From Vandiemenella viatica (lineage: Eukaryota; Arthropoda; Insecta; Orthoptera; Morabidae): DNA of 64,000 nucleotides. Below the pieces are notes generated by a model. That model did no database searches, had not been told where the DNA came from, and saw only the letters and a list, made by a program, of their open reading frames with translations. Below are positions 34,756 to 47,729 of this stretch, piece after piece. Every line of letters starts with the position of its first letter. Positions within the stretch are counted from its first letter, which is position 1. The position numbers and the translations under genes are program-made. The stretch lies in the NCBI GenBank assembly GCA_031002005.1, contig JARYHS010009186.1, positions 102,891,992 to 102,955,991 of the forward strand. The letters are read 5' to 3'.

Positions 34756-35314
34756 ATTTGTATTATGTTTGTGTTTGTGTGTTTCTTCGTGTTTTGACGC
34801 CGCTGGAGCCCTCATCTTTGGTAAGCGGTGGTTTTTCTCCTATCCCAATGTCTAATATATATATATACACACACCAAAAAAGATATTGAAATAAACCACC
34901 ACTTACCTTAGATGATGATATCATGGTGTGAACACACAAAACAACGCAAGAAGAGGAAGAACAATGAATATTCCGGGTCTTGGCCCATTGTCAACAGGAG
35001 AACATTATGGAAGGAAGGTGGTGTAAAAGAATGACTCACAGAATGACTGTGGAACATGGTGGGGGTAAATTCAAACAAAGGACAGGGAGAGGGGTACAGT
35101 GAACTGGAGCTAGTACTCGAGAAATGCAAAATATTGCAAAAAGAGCAGAATAATGCATTAAAATTTTCATAACATAAATCTCAGTAAGCAAAAGTAAAAA
35201 AAAAAAAAAATCTGAAAAAAAAATAATAAAAATAAAAGAATCTATGCAGTTAAACATCACCTCTTGTATGTGGTGGTTGAATTTAAACAGTGGGGCTGGA
35301 GGGAAGGGAAAGTA

Positions 35315-35590
35315 CTAACTGGGTATTATCTCAGATTGAGACCAGGTGGTTGCCCTGTTCAGAGGAGCTGCTGCTATTAGGGAGGACTCTGATAGCACAG
35401 GGCGTGAAACAAGAGTTGGAATTATTTTAGTCGTGGGTGATGGCATGGGTAGCAACTGGGTGCTTTGGGTTCTGTGTGAACACCGTCTATCGGTGGCCAT
35501 TTATTCTTATGGAAAGTGGATTTGTGGTCAAACCTATACATGAAGCCAGGCAGTGGTTGCATGTAAACTGGTAAATTACATGAGAAGTTT
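35315..35590 (-). pseudogene. GIY-YIG endonuclease domain, PLE-A
   Basis: The minus-strand frame starts VIYQFTCNHCLASCIGLTTN, then PLSIRINGHR, a stop, TVFTQNPKHPVATHAITHD, and a degraded CFT-CAIRVLPNSSSSSE end. The GIY-YIG signature of PLE endonucleases (VIY about 12 residues before YIG) is present with the second Tyr changed to Cys. In active elements this nuclease nicks the target DNA to prime reverse transcription. The stop and shifts inactivate it. Confidence 0.75.
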
Positions 35591-36215
35591 CACAGGTGGC
35601 CTGTCCCATGATAGGCTAGCTTTACCCTGTGACAGGGTTGGTGAAAGTAGTGGAGTTCACGTTGTATGTCGCATATCTTGCTGTGGAGTCTGTCGCATAG
35701 GAAAGAACCTTGGGGCTGTCTGTTGGGACGAAGAAGATTATGTTTGTGGACTGAAAGTTCGCTGAGGTTAGGAGGTCTGCTGCAACAAGTTCTAGGAGGT
35801 GTAGGGAGCATTTTAGGCAGGATATATCTTATTTCAGGGCAGGTTTGTAAGAAATCATAGGATTCTGTGAACTGATTTGAGGTTTGGGAAGTATTGTGAG
35901 ACCAAGACAAGATCGTGGTTAGTTTTCGGATGACTGATGGGCTGAGTAGGTTGTAATGTTGTCCAAGAAAGTTATTTGTTCGCCAAAACCGGAGGGTAGT
36001 TGCGAGAAATCAATGCTTGTGAAATACTGTTTGAATAATCTATGAGGGACTGTTGGTTGGAGCATATGTGACTGCCTTGAAAGCCAAGACTGTAGGGGAG
36101 GGCACGTTTGGTATGGTAAGGGTGGCAACTGTCGAAACGGAGATACTGTTGAAGGTTGGCGGGTTTAATGTAGACTGAAGAGTTGAGGAAACCATTGGAG
36201 AGGGATAAATCCATA

Positions 36216-37263
36216 TCAAAGAATGTGGCCTGGGTGTGGGAGTAGCATCAAGTGAATTTCCAGCATGCTTAAGGTATTCAGATAGTTCACGAAATTTAGT
36301 TCGTTTTCTCCATGCGTCCAAATCATAAAGATGTCGTCAATGAATCGAAGCCAAATGAGCGGTTTGAGAACGACTTCCTCCTGAAATGTCTGTTCCAGGT
36401 GGCCCACGAACAGATTAACATGAGAGATGGCAGTGCCACAGGTTTGGTGATATATGTGTCCTTTGAAGGAGAAGTAGTTGTTATTGAGAATCAGGCACAC
36501 CAATGTGATGAGGAAGGATATCATAGGGAGGCTGTTGGGAGGGCACTGGTCCAGAAAATCTTCCATTGCCCTGAGGCCATTCCAGTGTGGAATGTTTGTG
36601 TACAAGGATGTGACGTCAATATTAACCAGTATAGAGTTGGAAGGAAGAGGGGTGGGTATGGTAGTAAGCCGAAAGATAATGTGTTGGGTGTCTTTTACAT
36701 GTGAAGGGAGCTGACTAACTATGGGTTGTAGGTACTGGTCAACCAAGGCAGAGATGCGCTTAATTGATGGTCCATAAACTGCATCCTGGATTGCCAGGTT
36801 TGTGGTTCTTGGGAAGGAGATAAAGGGTAGGTGTACGTGGATTTTGGAGAGTAAGACGCGAAATGGATTGTGTGGTGAGACCTTGGAGGGGCCCACTAAA
36901 CTGTACATATTCTTGTATTTGCTTGTTGACAGTATGAGTTGCATCTTCCGATAGGCAGCACTAAGTGCTAGTGTCTGACAAGTGACGTATAGCTTCAGCC
37001 ACATAGTCACTCCTGGTCATGACTACAGTAATTGAGCCCTTGTCAGCTGGAAGGATAATAAGATCTGGATTGCTGGAGAGTTGTTTTCTGGTGTGGGTTT
37101 CAGCTGGGCTAAGATTGCTGGTGTTTGCTAAAGATTTACGGAAAGCGGGAGAAGCCAAACTATTGGACAGGAAATCCTTGAACATTTGGAGGTGATGGTT
37201 CTGGGGAAGAGGTGGCTGGTCAAGTGTGAATGATGGTTTGAGTTTATGTAGACTTGGTTCCAT
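36216..37263 (-). pseudogene. Penelope-type reverse transcriptase, PLE-A
   Basis: Two overlapping frames (37263-36961 and 37010-36216) join across a shift near 36980. The first has FRKSLANTSNLSP and DLIILPADKGSITVVMTRS, the PLE motif preceding the RT palm. The second has VNIDVTSLYTNIPHWNGL, LNNNYFSFKGHIYHQTCGTA, LFVGHLEQTF and the catalytic WLRFIDDIFMIWTHG. The metal-binding Asp pair in FIDDIF is intact. The segment between GTA and HVNLF lacks about seven residues found in the other copies (MGTRMAL-like). Confidence 0.88.
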
Positions 37264-37655
37264 GTGGTCGTGATTCCCCTGTTTACTGCCTTGAGCGGAA
37301 AAGTGATATCGCCAGAGGAGTGTACAGCAGAATCATAGAGAGTTGCGGACAAGTTTGGTATGGTCAAATATTAAGGTAGGGGAAGAGGTGAGTTCTTTGG
37401 AGAATACAGAGAGTTGGGCTTCGGATAATGGTGAAGAGAATAGGTTTATAACTGACAGTTTATGCCTGGGAGTGGGTTTTGAGTACAAAGAGCGAGATGT
37501 AGGTTCTAAAGGGGGAGGTTTAGGTATGTTGAGGAGCTGGGCAATGGACGGTTGAGGAAATCAGAGGAGGCTGTAATTTTAACTGGTAGACCATTGGCTG
37601 GTGGGGAAGAAACTGCCCAATACAAGATGGGACTTCAGTAATTGTGCTGTCCGCA

Positions 37656-37939
37656 TGCCGTTACCTACTGTTCCAACTGTTTTTCCATGATATTACTGCG
37701 TAACGTCTGCTAATAATCATTTCATCCATTCAAATTATATATATGTTTATATAAACTTACCGTTTCTATCTTGGTGATAAATTTCCAGTGGCCTGGACAC
37801 AAATGCTTACTTTTTTACACATATTCTCAGCGTCCTTTGAATATCTTATTACTGTAGCATCCAGTTTATGACTCTCGCTTTTATCGATGTGCATTTGAAA
37901 GTTCATTGTTATCTATGATTTCACATTTAAAGTCACTTT
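37656..37939. other. Spacer between head-to-head PLE copies A and B
   Basis: About 280 bp of AT-rich sequence with no recognisable motif separates copy A from the start of copy B. The 5' end of copy B may extend into it. Confidence 0.4.
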
Positions 37940-38939
37940 AATATATATTTTTTTCTTCTCATGTTTGCTGATCTTCTTGCATTTCAAACCTCATTGCAGA
38001 CAATGAGCACATTTCTGGCCCTCAACATGCCTCCACTAACATTCCCTTGTAGGTCACTCGTTGATAAATACATACATGCGCACAGATACCATGGTTATCA
38101 GCTCGCCAAATTTCAATCACACATTCTTTTCCTAAAAGCATGTCAATCCTTCAACATACCCCCAAATGGTCTTACAACAAACAGCCAATATATAGCTCAC
38201 CCTGCCATACATGCCTTTCACTACCAACAGTCTTTGGCCCTTACTCAAACCAACATTCTGGAAACCTCATATCCCTTCACAAAATACTCATGTTTTCATT
38301 CCCACAAGTAATTCCTGTTTTAAAGCAGATTTTACAGTAATCAGTTAATTCCAGCAGTATGCATGCCCAGAAGCATTTACAGAAGTTGTCCAAATTACTG
38401 AAGTTCAATCTTGCATTGAGGCAGTTTCTTCCCCACCAGCCAATCATCTACCAATGAAAATTACAGCCTCCTCTGATTTCCTCAGCTCCTCAACATACCT
38501 CGACCTACCCCTTTAAAACCTACATCTCGCTCTGCACTCAAACCGTACGCCCAAGCCTAAACTGTCAGTTATAAACCTATCCTCTTCACCATTATCTGAA
38601 TCCCAACCCTCTGTACTCTCCAGTACACTCCACTGGTGATATCACTTTGCCACTCATGGCAGTGAACAGGGGTATCATGACCACATGGAACCAAGTCTAC
38701 ATAAATTCAAACCATCATCCACACTTGACCCTCCACCTCTTCCTCAGAACCACCCCTCCAAATGTTCGAGGATTTCCTGTCCACTAGTTTGTCTTCTACC
38801 ACTTTCCTTAAATCTTTAGCAAACACCAGTAATCTCAGCTCAGCTGAAACCCACGCCAGGAAACAACTCTCCAGCAATCCAGATCTCATTATCCTTCCAG
38901 CGGACAAGGGCTCAACCACTGTACTCATGAACAGGAGTG
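37940..38939 (+). mobile_element. Penelope-like element, copy B, 5' part
   Basis: This part contains the only visible PLE N-terminal region in the window, a 116-residue frame (37961-38311) with YQLAKFQSHILFLKACQSFN and IPPNGL. It resembles the conserved region just upstream of the RT in PLE proteins (K-H..FL..C....IP.GL). Then follow degraded N-terminal sequence and FLKSLANTSNLSS with DLIILPADKGSTTVLMNRS. Copy B is cut at 38939 by a solo LTR and resumes at 41665 with the very next codons (DYV.EAL). Confidence 0.82.
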
Positions 38940-41664
38940 TGTAAGACGAATAACTTTGCCTTGGGGTGGAGGCAAAACACTTTGTCTTAGACCGCGTGTA
39001 GCCTTGGATATGTCCAGCTATTGCTTTTACTATGATGAAAGGTTGCCACTTTGCGTCATTTTTTACCTCAAGCTAAGGAAGTGTATAGGTAAATAATGTT
39101 TTTGAGTCAGTTGGTGTTAAAAAATCGCTATATTCTTAAATGTTATAAAGTCATTAGCTGAATATAAATCAGACAAAGTCACAGAAGAAAAGTTTGCAAG
39201 TTCGATTAACTGACTCGAGCCAAACCACACACCAAAGTTCAAAGTACTGTATAATTGATTATCACTTGGAAGACTGTAAAAGTTCATCCTGTGCTTCTAC
39301 TGTTACACTTGGTTTGAAACCGACCGAGGCCCCAAATGGAGTAATACTACTTCAAAAATGCATAGTTGTTATTCTGACTGAAATTTTAAAACTTTTCCAT
39401 GCCTATATCTCGCCAACCTGATAGCACAGAAGTGCTGTAAATGATGACTGTGTTAGGGAAAAGACCGGATACCAGGGTGTGTATCGGCTTATTCACCTAA
39501 ACTTGAGTACCTTCAAACACTGATAAAAGTCAAAGAAATGTTCTAAAACCGTGAATTACCTTCAGAAGATTGCTAACTGTACTATAAAGACGGCCGTCAC
39601 TTACATAATTAACCCTGTGTAAGGAGGGTACTAATTTAGAAATGAAAATTGTTGAAGTCCATGTCACGAAAAATATATATTCTGAAAATTCCACAAAGTA
39701 CAGTAAATGTCAGTTAGCTAAGGCATCAGACTAAACGTCACACGAAAGATCACAAGGAATGAAGCAGAACAGAACCGCCTAACCCCAATTGGAAAATAGA
39801 AGTTCGTACACTGAAGTATCACATGTCCAACAAAAGTTCAGTTTCCAAAGATGGCCTCCCTGACCAGCGCCATCACTGTTTCTGGTGAGCAACTGTACCC
39901 ATCGGCCCTGGCGCGACTCCGCAGGGAATTCGCTTGGCGAGCGATACAAACTCCTCCCACCGTGGTCTTCCAAATACTGTTAAAATGGCCGGTCGCGGAC
40001 TTCCCATTATCGAAAATGCCTAAAAACTGCGCAAATCAAAGGTGTTCAAAATTTTTGTGCTCACGGAGGGCTTTCAGAAAATCATGATGTGTAGAGCGTG
40101 TTTCAAAAAGTGTTTTGTGTTATGTGTGTTTTAACTCTCAGTGCCTTCAAATCAGTGTTAAACAATTATTAAGTTGGTGGAATATGACAGGTAACCGACT
40201 CTGGGAAACTTCCGGAGAAGGGACCGTGCTGATTTTCCGAATATCGGGTTTAAACTATTGCCAAACTGTTCTTACGAGCCTGCTGATTCCAAAAAGGTCA
40301 AAATCTTTCAAATCGGTTGAGTGGATCAAAAGATATTAATTTTTCTAAAATCGGTGCTTTTTCAACTTCACACAATTTTCCTAATTTTTTATTTACAGCT
40401 TGTATGGCCCGGATACTATTTTTAAAACCTTTCTTTAATTTATTTAAGTGATTTCCAAATGTTTTTAGTTACGGGAATACGTTTGCCGGTTCAAAATTCT
40501 ATTTAAAAGTTGGCTATAATTGCGTCGTAGATTTACGATCTTCAACTTATTTATATCTTTTATTGAACGGTTGACAGCTATTTGAAACTTAAAGAATATT
40601 AATGTGAATGTTATTTGGTACTATTATATCTAATTTTAAGGCTTGGAAATTACTTAACTGGATTGAAATCTATTATTGAAGTTGGCACATGGATCGATGT
40701 TTTAAAAATCATATTTATTGTTTTAAATCTATCTGAAACTACAAGTTACTCGTGGATTTTACTTTCAACAATAGAATTATTATTATAAAAGTGCTTTACA
40801 GTGGGAAAATGTGTGGAATATTATGATATGGTTGCTTAACCAAATCTGTTTACCTGCACTTTTGGATACTTATGGATTACGCTTATTTCGGTAAGTTTAC
40901 AAGTGCTGTTTTACTAGAAACTGTTTATTTATTATTATTGGAACCTGTTTATCTACGTTTCTTGCTTTAATGTGTTGTGGATTCAGTTTTAATCTGCGGT
41001 ATCATGTATCAATGTTAACCCCAATTCCCCTCGGTTTTTAACTAACTATTGAAAATACAAAGAGTAAGGTAGCTTACAACTGACTGGCCGACTGAGCTAT
41101 ATGTTGTCACACACGTGGCTCCTGTTAGACTGCTGATATGCTACTGTGCAAGCCTACATCTTGTCACGCGCACGGTCCCTGGACGACTTACTGAGCTTGC
41201 TGCTACTGCGAACAAGGAAAGTTCTGGTACTCACAAACAGTGGGAAAGGGCTCATTTCCACAGTCACCTGGATAGCTTCTGGAGCTAATCAGATATCAAA
41301 TCTCACGTCAGAAAGGTTTCATCATCCAATTTTGACCTTGACAACTAAAATAATTCTATCTCTCTTAAATTTTACATATCGCTAGATCTTGTAACAAATG
41401 TCAACTTAAGTTATTATAAAAAAATACTTAAATTCAATAGTTTAGCTGAAAATAAATAATTTAAATATGAACATTCAAAATATTACTCCATGCGAATGCT
41501 TACAACTGATGCAATGCAAAATACTATCTTGAAAACTGCAAAAACCTGATTTCTAGCTTGAAATAACATAGACTTTGACAATAGAAATGAAATACAATAC
41601 TATCCAATCCAACTCATGGTTCTGAGAATAAAATTTTGTCACAAAATATATAAGATACCTGACA
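38940..41664. mobile_element. Solo LTR, 2.7 kb, splitting PLE-B
   Basis: The insert begins TGTAAGACGAATAAC and ends GATACCTGACA, the TG...CA (TGT...ACA) termini of an LTR. It is bounded by a 4-bp duplication AGTG (38936-38939 and 41665-41668). Comparison with PLE-A and PLE-D shows that the PLE sequence is continuous when the insert and one AGTG are removed. There is no coding region. A GC-richer block at 39840-40000 may be its regulatory part. Strand cannot be fixed because both termini are symmetrical. It shares only its first bases with the other LTR-like repeats. Confidence 0.85.
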
Positions 41665-41724
41665 AGTGACTATGTGACTGAAGCTCTTCTTCAGTTATCA
41701 AACACCTATCGGTAGATCCAACTC

Positions 41725-42719
41725 ATGCTGTCAACAAGAAAATACAGGAATATGTACAGTTTAGTGGGTCCCTCCAAGGTCTCACCCCACAATCCATTTC
41801 GCGTCTTACTCTCCAAAATCCACGTACACCTACCCTTTATCTCCTTCCCAAGAACCACAAACCTGGCAATCCAGGACACAGTTTATGGACCGTCAATTGA
41901 GCGCATCTCTGCCTTGGTTGACCAGTACCTACAACCCATAGTTAGTCAGCTCCCTTCAATGTAAAAGACACCCAACACATTATCTTTCGGCTTACTACCA
42001 TACCCACCCCTCTTCCTTCCAACTCCATACTGATTACCATTGACGTCACATCCTTGTACATAAACATTCCACACTGCCTCCCTATGACATCCTTCCTCAT
42101 CTCATTGGTGCGCCTGATTCTCAATAACAATTACTTCTCCTTCAAAGGAGACATATATCACCAAACCTGTGGCACTGCCATGGGCACCCGCATGGCCCTC
42201 TCTCATGTTAATCTGTTCATGGGCCATCTGGAACAAACATTTCTGGAGGAAGTCGTTCTCAAACTGCTCATTTGGCTTCGATTCATTGACGACAATTTTA
42301 TGATTTGGACGCATGGAGAAAATGAACTACTAAATTTCCTGAACCATCTCAATACCTTAAGCATGTTGGAAATTCACTTGGTGTTACTCCCACACCCAGG
42401 CCACATTCCTGGATATGGATTTATCCCTCTCCAATGGCTTCCTCAACTCTTAAGTCCACATCAAACCCATCAACCTAAAACATTATCTCCGTTTCGACAG
42501 TTGCCACCCGTACCATACCAAACGTGCCGTTCCCTACAGTCTTGGCTTTCAAGGCAGTCGCATATGCTCCAACCAACAGTCCCTCATGGATTATTCAAAC
42601 AGTATTTCACAAGCATTGCTTTCTCGCAACTACCCTCCGGTTTTGGCGAACAAGTAACTTTCATGGGCATCATTACAACCTACTCAGCCCATAAGTCATC
42701 TGAAAAGTGTGAAAAATAA
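41725..42719 (+). pseudogene. Penelope-type reverse transcriptase, PLE-B
   Basis: Frames at 41725-41964 and 42054-42719 carry KYRNMYSLVGPSKVSP, ISALVDQYLQPIVSQLPS, then LILNNNYFSFKGDIYHQTC, GTAMGTRMALSHVNLFMG and WLRFIDDNFMIWTHG. The catalytic FIDD is retained but the next residue is Asn instead of Ile. About 45 bp that encode a HWNGLRAMEDFLDQ-like stretch in the other copies are missing after IPH at about 42075. Frame shifts separate the two halves. Confidence 0.85.
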
Positions 42720-43053
42720 CCACAATCCAGTCTTGGTCTCACAATACTTCCCAGACCTCAAATCCGTTCACAGAATCCTATGATTTCCTACAACCTGCCC
42801 TGAAATGAGATATATTCTGCCTAAAATGCTCCCTACACCTCCTAGAACTTGTTTCAGCAGACCTCCTAACCTCAGCGAACTTTCAGTCCACAAACATAGT
42901 CTTCCTCATGCCAACAGTCAGCCCCAAGGTTCTTTCCCATGCAATAGACCCCGTAGCAAGATGTGCGACATACACCGTGCCTCCACCACTTCCACCAACC
43001 CTGTCACAGGTTAAAGCTTCCCTGTCATAAGAGACACCACCTGTGAAACGTCT

Positions 43054-43350
43054 GATGTAATTTACCAGTTAACATGCAACCTCTGCCTGGCTTCATGTAT
43101 AGGTTTGACCCAAATCCACTTTCCATAAGAATAAATTGCCACCGACAGACAGTGTTCACACAGAACCCAAAGTACCCAGTTGCTCCCATGCGATCACCCA
43201 TTACTCAAATATTTTCAACTCTTGTTTCCCGGTCCGTGTTATCAGAGTCCTCCTTAATAGCAGCAGCTCCTCTGAATTCAGAAGGTGGGAACTTGCCTAC
43301 AAGTACAAACTGGGCACAAGGCAACCACCTGGTCTCAACTTAAGATAATA
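43054..43350 (+). pseudogene. GIY-YIG endonuclease remnant, PLE-B
   Basis: The frame gives VIYQLTCNLCLASCIGL, then shifts; later pieces are FNSCFPVRVIRVLLNSSSSS and a GTRQPPGLNL end in another frame. It is the same domain as in PLE-A and PLE-D, with a changed YIG (CIG) and at least two frameshifts. Confidence 0.68.
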
Positions 43351-43758
43351 TCCGATCATTATTATTATTATTTTTGCTTGTGTTTATCTTTTTTTAATCC
43401 TCTCTTTGCCTCCATCCCCAATACCTATATTGAACACCACTAACCTAAGGTGATGTTTGCTTCATAGAGTCTTTGATTTAAATTTTTATTATTGTATTAG
43501 TATTAATTTTTTATATATTTTTATATATTTTAATTTATATATATTTATTTTTTAATTTTTTCATATTTAGATTTTATTATATTTTGCTCTTCCCACTGAC
43601 CAGAGATCAGTTTGGATATTTATCTATGCTTGGGTATTAGCTCTGTATCATTGCCCCCTACTTTTCCTCTATTTGAATTTACCCCCAACATTTTACTGGT
43701 CAACAGTCTTTCTATGAGACAGTTTCCAATATCACCCACCTCCCATAGTGTTCTCCTG

Positions 43759-43781
43759 TTGACAAAGGGGTCATCCCGAAA
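43759..43781 (+). ncRNA. Hammerhead-like core, PLE-B first tail
   Basis: TTGACAA, A, stem II GGG-loop-CCC, GAAA. Compared with the GAGC/GCTC subfamily, stem II has changed on both sides and stays paired. The CUGANGA block is degenerate here. Confidence 0.35.
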
Positions 43782-43999
43782 ATTTCTTTTTGACCTCAAC
43801 CATGACAATATGTAAGTTATATTTTTTGTAAAATTCAACATCGTCCTGTATAGCAATATTTGCTGAATGGATAATAAATTCATTAAACAACAACAAAAAA
43901 GTTGTGTTTTTGTCTTTTCTTTGTGTTTGTGCCCTGCATTATATATATATTCTGTGATATTGTATCCTGCAACCGCCCACCCTCCGTGATCTTCTCCTG

Positions 44000-44023
44000 T
44001 TGGCGAAGGGCCACGTCCCGAAA
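44000..44023 (+). ncRNA. Hammerhead-like core, PLE-B second tail
   Basis: TTGGCGA, A, stem II GGG-CCACGT-CCC, GAAA. The core has the same layout as its neighbour at 43759, with a different loop. Confidence 0.35.
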
Positions 44024-44180
44024 TATATTCATTATTTTTCCTGTTCTTGTGTTTTTTTTTTGTGTGTTCACCCCACGAAACTTTCATGTAAGGTAAGTGG
44101 TTTCTCATTTTGTTATTCATTTCTTTTTTTTAAATCCGTTCGCTACTTAACTATTATCATTTTCTGGTTAATATGTATAT

Positions 44181-44836
44181 ATATTCCAAGACTTTGAGGG
44201 CAAATTCAACTTGACTAGTGTGGATACATTAATCCAAAGTCTCTTTGTTATTTATGTTAATAGTTTAGCATGCTCACTTTCAAGTCATTTTTCACAACCA
44301 AATCACATTAATGAAGTAGCAGCTTGATTTTTTAATTTTTTTGTGATGATGATTTGTGGTGATCTTATCATTTGAAAAAAATTCACAATGGATCATTAAC
44401 AGCTTTTTGTTGTTACTGAATATTATTTGTTCAATATTTTTCGAATTTAGTGCTTTGCCTTCAAGTAGATTTTTTCTCTTTGTTGACTTCATCTGTTTGT
44501 TTTGGCAAAGATTTTTGACATTCAGTGACTTTTTTTAGTTTTTTCCTCTCTCTATATTAACAGTTTCAATAAAACTCACATTCAAAGAAAAATAATAGCA
44601 ATATCGGGATTATTAACCAAATATGTTGGATACTAACTTCTGTGTAGTGTACTTTCTTTTTTCATCCTTCTGTGTATTGAGAAATTTCTGATCCTTTGGT
44701 TCCTATTCATAAGGTGCTACATCCTTACCTGATAACATGTGGGGTTATGCATTTAATTGATTTCTTGTTAGACTGCAAGTATCTGATCTATAGAAACATC
44801 ATTATCTGTTTCTGAAAACTTTTATTTTATTTGTAG
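44181..44836. other. Muskelin intron before exon 3, nothing recognised
   Basis: AT-rich intron sequence ending in the polypyrimidine tract and acceptor TTTTATTTGTAG. Confidence 0.5.
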
Positions 44837-45110
<274 letters not shown>

Positions 45111-45192
45111 GTAATTGGAATATTTATTAAATTTTTGACTAGATATTTTTATAACCCAAAGATAATTTTCGTAATATGGTACTGTTTTGTAG

Positions 45193-46194
<1,002 letters not shown>

Positions 46195-46375
46195 TGTGAA
46201 ACAACTCCAGAGGACTCAAAAAAAATTGTAACTGCACACATCTTCAAAAATGGAAACAAGGAAAAAGGAATATTACAGGAATCTCACTAAAATTCCATCA
46301 TGTCAAAATTTTTGATAAGACCCTAGAAAAACAAAAGAACGAGAGGTTGAATCCATATCATTCAGTTAAATGTAA
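46195..46375 (+). pseudogene. Possible non-LTR reverse transcriptase fragment
   Basis: Mixed frames give TPEDSKKIVTAHIFKNGNKE, then ITGISLKFHHVKIFDKTLEK, a pattern like the PIFKKG...NYRGISL....K.FEK.LE block that opens many non-LTR reverse transcriptases. Only about 60 residues are visible and the frame shifts once, so this is a weak call. Confidence 0.38.
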
Positions 46376-47480
46376 GATACCTATATATTTTTGTTTTTCT
46401 TAAAAAAAAATCAAAATTTGTAGGATTGGCATTTAAAAAAAAAAAAAAAAATCGGGGTGCAGCAAAATCAGTTGAACTCATATTTTAAAATGGAATATAT
46501 CATTCTTATTCTAACAGAAAAGTATTATCCTCGAAATAAAAAAGCAACTATATATCTTGCACTCTCCCAAAGATCAAGGACTTTAAAATTTTTATAGAAA
46601 ATTGCATGTGAGAAAAGGTGGTATACCTTTAACAGCCAGTATCTCAGACCAGGAATTTTTTTGAGCAAAACAAAATTATACAGGTATCTTACTTTTACCT
46701 GAATTTTATCATACATTCAATCAAAAAACTTCTGAAACTATGGAGGTAAGATATTTTCGTCACCTGCTTGAATTGATATGGACTATACCGAGAAGTAAAG
46801 GAGTCATACCATGGATCTACACTTGGTATGGCACTTTCTCATTTTCTGATCTGAATCTTTGGTTATGAACAATTTCTATTTCATTCTCTCAGGCAGAGTC
46901 TACTTCACAGTTTATTACTAACCATTTTCTCGGTACTTCAATTTCCATAGTGATTCTAGTATTAATTTCCTCATCCTCCAGTCCAAATTAGTTACTGGCA
47001 TCTGAAACTACAGTAACTTAATTTGTCTTTGCTAATCCTTCTATTTGGTAATCACCCCCTAAAATCCACAACCCATTCATCAAAACCTTGTTCAATAGTT
47101 TGGAACACTAGTCCTATCTCTTCCTGCATTAAATCAGTAAAATCCTGTACATCGTTCCAAACTTCCCACAGTTCCCTCTTGGCTTTTGATATTTCTTCCT
47201 CCATGTTGAGTCGCCGTGGTGACGGGGGCATTACTTCGTAAATGCATTAATCGTCTCCATGGTTGAATAGTAAAATTTCTCTATTGCCCATGTCTTTATA
47301 AGCCTTCATCAGTTTCTTCGACTCCCATACAGAAATCAAAGCACATCTATCCTTTCATAGGCACTCCATACTGTCTTCTTCCCATCTTTCACACTAATGG
47401 ATATCATCTACAACATCTTCTCAACTCTTCAACTAAGTTCCACACAAATAGTACAAACAAATAACAAAAAATAATATAGG
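46376..47480. other. Intron sequence with one unassigned minus-strand frame
   Basis: A minus-strand frame at about 47040-47241 reads MEEEISKAKRELWEVWNDVQ, then FTDLMQEEIGLVF; it is acidic and helical. It could be a retrotransposon ORF fragment. Nothing else is recognisable. Confidence 0.3.
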
Positions 47481-47729
47481 AAAGGGAAAGATGACCCGTT
47501 ACCTACCACCGATGAAGGCAAGGAGGGTGAGATGAACACTTAAAAAACACAAAAATAAACAAATTGCACAATATTTTGGTGAGAAACCTTATTAATGTGA
47601 GAGGAGAGACATATTGGGGAGGGGGGGGGGGGTGAACGATGTGATCACAACCCGACCCACCACATGAATGAAACAAAGGCGGAAACACAGGGTGGGGGTG
47701 GAAGTGCTGGGGGTGAGGGGATAAGGTTA
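47481..47729 (-). mobile_element. Penelope-like tail, divergent
   Basis: On the minus strand this has a GGT-loop-ACC hairpin followed by AAAATATTGTGCAATTTG, a TTTTTGTGTTTTTTAAGTG tract, CTTCATCGGTGGTAGGTAAC and TTCCC. The order matches other PLE tails but the CUGANGA-like half is lost. The LTR-like repeat copy 3 begins immediately to its right, so the LTR probably inserted into this tail or beside it. Confidence 0.55.

Larger units (their letters stand above)
33449..34862. repeat. 1.4-kb palindrome built from two inverted PLE 3' ends
   Basis: Arms of about 660 bp (33449-34108 and 34202-34862) are almost perfectly complementary, from TATATTAGACATTGGGATAG at the left to its complement at the right. 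They are separated by 93 bp. The arms include a G/C homopolymer (33782-33808 and 34495-34512), the PLE spacer and the hammerhead-like tail. The 93-bp centre belongs to the right copy and encodes the end of the GIY-YIG domain (NFNTCFTVRVIKVLPDKSS). Thus a 5'-truncated plus-strand PLE has an inverted, shorter copy of itself at its 5' side. Open frames in the arms are duplicated in both directions and are not genes. Confidence 0.92.
34872..37655 (-). mobile_element. Penelope-like element, copy A
   Basis: This is a 5'-truncated PLE on the minus strand. Its order is an N-terminal domain (about 37560-37000), reverse transcriptase (37010-36240), a zinc-binding-like linker (36200-35900), GIY-YIG endonuclease (35590-35315) and the tail (35060-34872) with a degraded hammerhead-like core at 34971-34994. 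It lies head-to-head with copy B: the homology of both copies begins near an ATTACTGAAG motif (37640-37650 here, 38395-38404 in B). PLEs replicate through an RNA intermediate and typically leave 5'-truncated or inverted copies. Frameshifts and stops make this copy non-functional. Confidence 0.9.
41665..44180 (+). mobile_element. Penelope-like element, copy B, 3' part with two tails
   Basis: This holds the reverse transcriptase, linker and endonuclease remnants (41725-43350). Then follow two tail segments in the same orientation: one with a hammerhead-like core at 43759-43781 and one at 44000-44023 preceded by a TA tract. The second ends with GGTAAGTGG (44092). Tandem terminal repeats of this kind (pLTRs) are typical of PLEs, although the two tails here are not identical. 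Confidence 0.85.

Noticed and set aside
33829..34797. Matching ORFs on both strands (65, 70 and 90 residues)
   Set aside because: They are mirror copies created by the palindrome and have no protein-family signature.
36312..36714. Plus-strand ORFs of 130 and 78 residues
   Set aside because: They are antisense to the PLE-A reverse transcriptase.
46500..46716. 63-residue minus-strand ORF
   Set aside because: No domain or context supports it; it lies in AT-rich intron sequence.
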